From contig CM072514.1 in the NCBI GenBank assembly GCA_036898135.1, forward strand, positions 79,247,942 through 79,311,941: a stretch of 64,000 bases of DNA. The letters are read 5' to 3'. This stretch comes from Oncomelania hupensis. Taxonomy: Eukaryota > Mollusca > Gastropoda > Littorinimorpha > Pomatiopsidae. Positions 57,130 through 64,000 of the stretch are shown here, piece after piece (position 1 is the first letter of the stretch; each line of letters starts with the position of its first letter). Made by a program: the position numbers and the translations under genes. Below the pieces are notes generated by a model. It saw nothing but the letters and a program-made list of their open reading frames with translations, ran no database searches and was not told the DNA's origin.

Positions 57130-57545
57130 GCCCAGTGGCACCTTTGGTTAGGCTCCCCTGTTTCCTATGCCCATGGTTGCAGGTTCAAATCTCCCATGGG
57201 AGAAACTTCAGTGACTTCTCAGGTCACCTGGGATTTTACTCTGGGTTTCCTTCCTATTCTTTAAATAATGGTGCTAGATGTGTTAGTCAATCAAACATTT
57301 TAATATAAAATTTTATTTTCCATTCTGTCTTCTATTAGCGAGTTTCTGGCCTTCTTACACCACATGTTTGAGGGACAGATGTGTGTTTGTTGTGTGTGCA
57401 GGAGTGTGTAAAACATGGGAGACCGTAAATGTTGGTTAATATTGTCACGCTTTGAGCCTGATTGCTGATTTGGGGAAAAAGCGGATACAATGCATCCATT
57501 ATATTATGATTATTATTGTTGTTGTTGTTTACAATTTTTAAAAAA
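57130..57545 (+). mobile_element. tRNA-headed SINE
   Basis: ggttgcaggttcaaatctcccatggg, then ttactctgggtttcctt, ttaaataatggtgctagatg and a (TTA/TTG)n end, matching 7290-7665 and 46715-47180. Confidence 0.65.
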
Positions 57546-57840
57546 AATAAAATCGCAGGACATTTCATTAATTTAATTTTCGTACATCTGTCCTGCATTC
57601 CATGTCCCCGTGTCCCTACAGGAGCGCGAGAGGTGTCTGTCCCGCTCACAAAACAAGGAAAAAGACAGAAGCCTCGTCTTTTTGTCTCAGATTGAATCAA
57701 TTAGTTTGCCAAGCTGATTCTTTGTGTATTCCTTTACCATAGGTCCTGCCAGGCTTTCGCAGCCCTACCGTTGGAGTTTTCCCTAAACTCTCTTTATGCG
57801 CAACGAGCACGCTTTGGGATGGATACCTGGAAGTGGACTT

Positions 57841-58406
57841 CATCATTATCATCATCATTATCACCATTATTACCATTATCATCATCATCATTGTCATCAT
57901 CTTTTATCATTATTATCATTATGATCATCATTATTATTATCATCATCATTATCATCATTATTATCATCATCATCAGTATTATTAACATCATCATTATCAT
58001 CATTGTTATCATCATCATCATTATTATCATCATCATTATCACCATTATCATCATCATAATTATCGTCATCATTATCATCATCCTTATTATCATCATTATC
58101 ATCATCATTATCACCATTATTACCATTATCATCATCATCATTGTCATCATCTTTTATCATTATTATCATTATGATCATCATTATTATTATCATCATCATT
58201 ATCATCATTATTATCATCATCATCAGTATTATTAACATCATCATTATCATCATTGTTATCATCATCATCATTATTATCATCATCATTATCACCATTATCA
58301 TCATCATAATTATTGTCATCATTATCATCATCCTTATTATCATCATTATCATCATCGTGATCATCATCATCATTATTATCATTATCATCATTATCATTGT
58401 TATCAT
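57841..58406. repeat. (ATC/ATT)n compound array containing a 250-bp tandem duplication
   Basis: The order of ATC and ATT triplets at 57841-58090 is repeated at 58091-58340 with a period of exactly 250 bp (for example tcaccattattaccattatc at 57861 and 58111). I noticed only one difference (atcgtc at about 58063 against attgtc). The array ends 38 bp from the donor of exon F. Confidence 0.9.
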
Positions 58407-58443
58407 CTTCAAAAGACAACAAAGCCAAACCAAAAAGTCTCAC

Positions 58444-58682
58444 CATTGTATCCTCTTCTTCTTCCTCTTCTGACAAGGGTTCCGGGGAAGAGGAGGGTGT
58501 GACGGTAGGGGTGGGTCCAGGAGAGAGGCCAAACTTCGGCAGTTCCACAACCTGTTTGTAAACCTTCTTCTCTGCCTCCTCGCCTTCTGCCTCCTCCATC
58601 TCCAGGGCTTGATCTTCCCCTTCCTGAGACTTGGGGCGACGTTTCCGCTTCGGTCTCCCTTTGTATGTCGCCTTCTGCTTGT
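58444..58682 (-). CDS. Host gene exon F, charged
   Basis: Acceptor catacag and donor gtgaga. It encodes a basic stretch (KGRPKRKRRPKSQEGED), which could act as a nuclear signal. Then come an acidic run (MEEAEGEEAEKK), VVELPKFGLSPGPTPTVTP and another Glu run (SEEEEEEDTM). Phase 1 in, 0 out. Confidence 0.85.
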
Positions 58683-59148
58683 CTGTATGCAATAACAAAT
58701 AAATAATACTTATAGTCAAACAAGCCTTGTTCGAACTTCTCCTTCTCCTCGAAATGTCTTGCTTATATCATAGTATGTTTTTCTCACTACATGTGAAACA
58801 ATTATTATCCGCAACTGAAAATAAAGGTGTAAGCTATATTAAGTCTCTAGCAGTGGCCATTAAGTTTTGAATAATTATTGTGAAAACCACAGATTGAGTT
58901 TTCACTTACATGGGCAGGAAATCTACTCCCCACACAAGAAAGATGTAAAAGAAATTGAACAATTTTGGGTGTATTTGCCACCTAGGGTTTGACTCCTCAG
59001 CTATCAGCCAATGCATTGAGCAGCTCTTGAGCTGGAAAAGCGCAATATAAAAACGATTAAATAAAATCAATTATATTTGAAGACTGATAGCTGTACATGT
59101 CTTGTTTTGTTGTGGCTTGTTTTCAAAGAAAACCAAAATCCAAATTAC
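58683..59148. other. Intron with a SINE 3' end
   Basis: gcattgagcagctcttgagctggaaaagcgcaatataaa at 59011-59049 is the plus-strand 3' end of the 'agcagctcttgagctgg' SINE family. Confidence 0.5.
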
Positions 59149-59311
59149 CTAGAAGTGACTCCAGCGTGGTCCTCATCTGCTGCATGAGGTCGTATTTGCT
59201 GACCTCTGACCTCAGTGTGAGGTCAACCTGGGAGAGACTGCCGGGGGTGGAGGGAGGCGACCAGTAGATTTCTGTTGGTGCCAGCGACAGTTTGCCTTCT
59301 TCATCAGACTC
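59149..59311 (-). CDS. Host gene exon E
   Basis: Acceptor tctccag and donor gtaatt. Encodes ESDEEGKLSLAPTEIYWSP, then QVDLTLRSEVSKYDLMQQ and MRTTLESLL. The second half could form an amphipathic helix. Phase 0 in, 1 out. Confidence 0.85.
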
Positions 59312-60392
59312 CTGGAGAGTAGCCAAAATCCACCGTTTTCAGTTCCAAATGAGTGGGATTGCTATTTGTGAAACTATTCAGAAAAAAGCTTTCCTTCAAG
59401 TGTATGGACTTACAAAACTCACGTAGATTTTTTAAATTGCACTCAGTAATCAGGCAAGTGCAATGTTGCAATGTTGTACACTTTATTTTGGCCTTTTTCC
59501 CCATCTAAACACATAGTGCCCCAAAGATTTTCGAGATACGGGATAGGATAGGAATAGGAAACACATAGATAGGGCATCTACAGTGTAACTGCTAGGTCAA
59601 AGGTAAACACTTGGAGCCAGTTCAATGAACAGTGAGTGTTGTCATAAAGATGCACCAGACTATAGCTACTCCCTCCTTGTGATGTGTTACAGTTTTATAC
59701 ACAGTGTAAATAAAGCTTGTTCATAAAACTAGCCCCAGTTGAGCAAGCTTCTCCAGAAATATAGGTCTGAAATGTAAAAAAAAGAGGTAAGAAAATTGTT
59801 ACTGATTACAGTTTGTGGTTAGTACCATGTGTAACAACATGCAACCCTTTGATGGGTAACCAGCGATAGCCCCTATCCTACTGGTATCATTAGTACCAGA
59901 GGAGTTTACTCCCATCTAGCCATAACCCATTGTTAATAGAATATTTGGACTCTGAAGCCTTTTTCTATATGAAGACAATGTTGAAGAAGATAAAACGAAC
60001 CAGATTCTCTACTCATGTGTTTCACTAAAACGCTTCGTCAGGAGTTACATACAAACTCTGCGTGCAATAGATATTGATCAAATTCAAGATACAGTCTTGC
60101 ACACAGGATCATGCTTTCTGTAGATAAGGACCATGCAGAAAATATTTTGTTGCATGGAAATTTTTGTAAGAGTATAATACAGTTTGAAAATTAGTTTTAA
60201 AGTTTTTGTTGGTTTGTAATCCACCAATGAACAAATCAAACTATCAGAATCAATAAAGGCTGAGTTGTGTACTTTAGACAGCTTGAGTTAGATCCTGTCA
60301 GCGCCTTGAGCAGCTCTTGACTGCGGAAAAGAGCTATATAAGAACAATAAATTTAGAAAAAAAAACAGCAACATGAACAAACAAACCCTCAC
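59312..60392. other. Intron with RTE and SINE 3'-end relics
   Basis: gatacgggataggataggaat at about 59534-59555 is an RTE 3' terminus relic (plus strand). gcgccttgagcagctcttgactgcgg at 60301-60326 is a SINE 3' end. Nothing else is recognised. Confidence 0.5.
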
Positions 60393-60470
60393 TTCAGGTT
60401 CAACAGGTTGGGGTTCCAAGGTGACCTTGCCCTCCAGGAAATCCTTGGAAAATTCAATCTCATATGGCAC
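60393..60470 (-). CDS. Host gene exon D
   Basis: Acceptor tttgcag and donor gtgagg; encodes VPYEIEFSKDFLEGKVT and LEPQPVEPE, phase 0 on both sides. Confidence 0.85.
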
Positions 60471-60672
60471 CTGCAAAAGAAAGAGGTGCAGAAAGGAAAC
60501 AAAGGTATCTAAAACTTGAAAAATATGTTCTGTTTCACTCTCTCCGTACTCACACAGTACACCTTGCAAGCTAGGTCGACAGGATGATGCACTACGAGCG
60601 CTGGAAATGCGATTGCATTTATTTGTGCAGATAGAACGAACATGTGCCAGAAAGCAAAAGACACATACTCAC

Positions 60673-60755
60673 AAGGTAGTTCTCTAAGCCGATGGGGTCT
60701 GGATCAGCAACAAATCCTTCATATGCTACAGCAGGATCCTCATAAATATAAGACT
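60673..60755 (-). CDS. Host gene exon C
   Basis: Acceptor ttgacag and donor gtgagt; encodes SYIYEDPAVAYEGFVADP and DPIGLENYL. Phase 1 in, 0 out. Confidence 0.85.
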
Positions 60756-61777
60756 CTGTCAACATTTCAACAAGCAGCACACAAATCAAACAGGTTGTCA
60801 ATGCAAAAATTCACTAAATGTGTCTAAAATAAGTTTTAGTATTAGCACCTTTCCCAAAATTCCCGTACCAACATTTTGAAATACTCACATTATTTTCTCA
60901 GCATAGGGAATGTACACTTTATGAGATATTAACTGCATTTTAATTTTGTGTGTTTGTGTTAAAATGTTTATGAATGTGTTTGGTTTTTTAAAATATTTAT
61001 TTGGAAGCATACAAAGTTAATCCAAATTGTTTAGGACACAAAAGCCAGGGTAATGGGTACAGAGTGACAACTGACTCCTTATCATTCAGAGAACTGAAGG
61101 CTTCTAGCCATATATATATATTAATTGCTATGTTATGAAATACTAACATTACGGCATCACACTCTGTCAATAATAATGCAGCGATGAAATTCATGATTAC
61201 TTAAAGGAAGGAGCGCCCATATCTTCAAAACAAGCTAAATAATAACATTTGGTGTCCAAACTATCACAATCTCCCCTAATACACTTATTGGGAGTATTTT
61301 CAACAAACTGACTTGGCACCAAGCTTTGGGGGGTCAGCCAACAAACTACAGAAGACTGCAGTCGACCAAGCTGATGGCAAAGCAACTGGGTTGAACATTT
61401 AGAATGGTCATAGTGTGAATGCAGATGAAGAAGCATTTTGAATGAAAGTTCTTTACAGATAACAGGATTACAGCAAATATGCTTTTTAGAGGTTGAAGAC
61501 TGTTGTTTTTTTGTGTTTGTTTGTTTAGTTTTGTGTGTGTATGGGTTGTCGTTTTTTTTAAGACGGGGGTGGGTGGGTGTGGGAAGGACATTCCCATGTG
61601 AAATAAAGCATTCTCTTGTGTACACCCATGTGACATAAAACATTCTCTTGTGTACACCCATGTGACATAAAGCATTCTCTTGTGTACACCCATGTTTGAA
61701 CTATTATGCTAATCTCACTTCTTTATTCATTATCATTTGTGTCTACGCATTCATTTCTTATTTTTAATTTTCTTTAC
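60756..61777. other. Intron with a short tandem repeat
   Basis: At 61600-61693, cattctcttgtgtacaccc + atgtgacataaa (about 32 bp) repeats three times. Nothing else is recognised. Confidence 0.5.
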
Positions 61778-61828
61778 CTTTGTCTGAAGTGTGATCTTCT
61801 GGATCTTCCAGTTTCAGATGGGGACAAA
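61778..61828 (-). CDS. Host gene exon B
   Basis: Acceptor gttttcag and donor gtaaag; encodes CPHLKLEDPEDHTSDK after a codon shared with exon A (isoleucine). Phase 1 in and out. Confidence 0.8.
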
Positions 61829-61987
61829 CTGAAAACAAAAACAAGTAGAAAGAGCTAGGTTTCATTACCAAGCAACTGGATAATCACGCAGAAAAGGAAC
61901 TTTACCTCATTCACTGGGAACGCGGAGTTAAGAGTTACTTCCCTGCATGAACTAAAAAGATGTAATGGGTTAGAAAACGAAACGATG

Positions 61988-62990
61988 ACCTATCCTATCC
62001 TATCCCGTAACTCAAAGGTCGTTGGGGCATCACAGATGATCGTTTAACCAGCGTACTCTATCTTTCTCTGGCAGCAACCCTCAGTGTCAAGCCAGTCCAT
62101 TTTTTAATGTTGTCCTCCCACCTCTTTTTCTGTCTCCCTCTTCTTCTGCCTCCTTGCACCATGCCTTGCAGGATGGTCTTTGCAAGGCCTGATGCTCTGG
62201 TCACATGATCATACCATCAGAGTTTCCATTTCTTCATTGCTGTGAGCAGGTCATCGTGTTGTCCAATGTCTTGTGTGATGGTCTGTCGGACTTCATTGTT
62301 GGTGATGTGCAAGTCTTCTGTAGCACCACATCTCCATGCTTTGTATTCTTCGTTGTAGATCTTCTGTGAGGGTCAATGTTTCGCAAGCATATAGGAAGAT
62401 GGAGATGAGAACGGAGTGCAGCAGTTTTACCTTGGAATGTAGACTGATGGTCCTGTCTTTCCAAATGGGCTTAACCTTGTCAGGGCAGCAGTTGTTTGTG
62501 CGATCCTGGAGAGGACTCCCCGTTGGGACCCATCGGCATTGTCTGATAAAATGGCTCCTAAATATCTGAAGCTATGCACTGTGTTGAGGTATTGGCCTTG
62601 GACTTTGATGTCCGTGTTGATGCCATTGGTGGTGTTGGTCATCATTTTGATCTTCTCTTATTTCCATTCCATAGGCTCTGGAGGTGGTGTCAAGCCTCTG
62701 TACCAGCTGTTCAAGTTCTTGTTCCTCTCCAGCCAATCCATTAATTTCAACCACAAAACGGAGGTTGGAGATTGCTCTACCCCTTAGGCTGACTGTGCCT
62801 TCATGATCTGCAAGGGCATCTGACATTATGCGCTTTAGGAAAATGATGAAGTGCTGGAGAGAATAGGCATCCCTGACGCACACCAATTGTTGTTCTGAAC
62901 CAGTTCCCGATGGCACTGTTGTGGAGGACTGCACTGGTGGTCTTGTCATTCAGGCTTTTGATGACTTCCATAATTTTAGGGCTGATGTTG
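61988..62990 (-). pseudogene. 5'-truncated, degenerate RTE copy
   Basis: Minus-strand remnant of the reverse transcriptase and C-terminus (NTVHSFRYLGAILSDN; ISNLRFVVEINGLAGEEQE in place of the usual RFADDIDGLAGEEQE). It has several frameshifts and a loss of the catalytic YADD-type motif. It ends in (ATCCT)n at 61989-62004. It is the most decayed of the large RTE copies here. Confidence 0.85.
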
Positions 62991-63300
62991 ACACAATAAA
63001 GGTTTTAATTGAAACTGACAGATTTAGAGTTGATTGCCTTTACTATGAAATTGACAGAATTAGAGACAATCCTCAAAAAGCAAGTTAGTATGATAATTAT
63101 AGTTTATTTTGATGGGAAACCTTCGCTTGGACACTGTTATCATGGTGTTTTCTATCATTAGTATTCAGTTTCAATAACTTTAAATTTTCCTACATGTTAA
63201 ACATGACATCATTCTAGCTCATTCTGCGATATTCAAATGACGTATTTAAAGCAAGCTAACACATTAGTACAATAACTACAGCAATACAATCAATGCATAA
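62991..63300. other. Intron, no feature
   Basis: Nothing recognised. Confidence 0.4.
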
Positions 63301-63304
63301 GACT

Positions 63305-63335
63305 TATTATTATTATTATTATTATCTTTTTTTTA

Positions 63336-63377
<42 letters not shown>

Positions 63378-63441
63378 TATTATTATTATTATTGTTATTA
63401 TTATTGTAATTCTTATTCTTCTAATTATTATTATTCTTCTA

Positions 63442-63490
<49 letters not shown>
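63305..63490. repeat. (TTA)n/(TAA)n compound microsatellite
   Basis: TTA, then TAA, then TTA blocks, capable of folding back. Confidence 0.95.
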
Positions 63491-63826
63491 TTTATCCTCC
63501 TAATCTGGAGTTAGTTCTAGGCACCTACATGAATACATAACAACTCTAACTATAAAACAAAAAGAGGAACATTTATGAACAGTTAACTTACATATAAAAA
63601 CTAAATATATATATATATCTCTCTCCAACATAAAACCACACAAACACACACACTTACTTAACGTTGCTGCACACATGCGAGTCAAAAATGACATAAGCAA
63701 TTTCTTCAGTAAAGAGAATATGCATGCAACGGTTCAACAGTCAAAAACATATATGACTCAAAATTAATGTTCAATTTGAGGCTGTTAATTGTTTCCTCAC
63801 ACAGCCAAAACAACAAACGTCCTTAC

Positions 63827-64000
63827 TTTTGCTGTGGCTGATGAAAAAGATGTGGGCTTGGAAGGCGACGATGAGGTCGGCGTTGTTGTTGAGAAAGCAT
63901 GCAGCACTCAGGGTGTCATCAAGCATCAGTTCCGTCAGCAACGTACCGTCCTCCTCCCAAACCTTGATAGCCCCGTCCTTGCTAAATACAAACAACACCA
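63827..64000 (-). CDS. Host gene exon A, WD40-like repeat (continues beyond window)
   Basis: Donor gtaagg at 63821-63826. The peptide starts at the window edge with VLFVFSKDGAIKVWEEDGT, then LLTELMLDDTLSAACFLNN and NADLIVAFQAHIFFISHSK. The D-G-x-I-K-V-W end of a WD40 blade is clear. The following LSAACFLNNNADLIVAF resembles the start of the next blade in large WD-repeat proteins. It forms the N-terminal side of what is seen here. Ends in phase 1. Confidence 0.85.

Noticed and set aside
57771..58719. Long open frames of Ile/Met or Asp/Asn repeats on both strands
   Set aside because: Translations of the ATC/ATT microsatellite; only the 58444-58682 part is a genuine exon.

Overview
The window is eukaryotic, intron-rich and crowded with transposable elements. 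No bacterial, organellar or CRISPR signal is present. RTE, Tx1/L1-like and CR1-type LINEs, PIF/Harbinger, MULE and hAT DNA transposons, SINEs with tRNA-like or 5S rRNA-like heads, and abundant trinucleotide microsatellites together suggest an invertebrate, most likely a mollusc (perhaps a gastropod). The taxon is an inference from style, not a measured match.

One host gene runs across the whole window on the minus strand and leaves it at both ends. I placed 16 exons (A at 63827-64000 down to P at 1-69). Every internal junction has a GT donor and AG acceptor, and reading phase carries from exon to exon. The upstream end encodes part of a WD40-type repeat. The remainder (about 1,000 residues in the window) is largely acidic, basic, Ser/Pro-rich and probably disordered. 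I cannot name the protein with confidence; it resembles the large WD-repeat proteins that have long low-complexity tails. Exon L holds an in-frame UGA followed by CUG.

The intron between exon O (34691) and exon P (69) is about 34.6 kb and is a nested stack of mobile elements. A 5'-truncated RTE LINE inserted first (12-bp target duplication at 8451 and 33377). A MULE-like DNA element of about 23 kb then split that RTE (9-bp target duplication GTCCGACAG at 8923 and 31889; termini carrying GGACGTTTCGGCGG). The MULE contains a transposase relic, a TTAA-flanked element, a minisatellite carrying a CR1-type LINE, a Tx1/L1-like LINE with a 1,270-codon open ORF2, and an 8.3-kb Harbinger element with convergent transposase and Myb/SANT genes. 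It also carries satellite arrays built on the MULE terminal motif, and these are broken by a hAT element. A separate 1.16-kb TIR element (3-bp duplication CAG) interrupts the 3' half of the same RTE.

From 34.7 to 64 kb the host exons are separated by introns holding SINEs (tRNA-headed and 5S-headed), small TIR elements, a CCCGATCGGGC-rich element, LINE fragments and large microsatellites. Two of these, a (GAA)n tract and a 250-bp duplicated ATC array, lie within 40 bp of splice donors.
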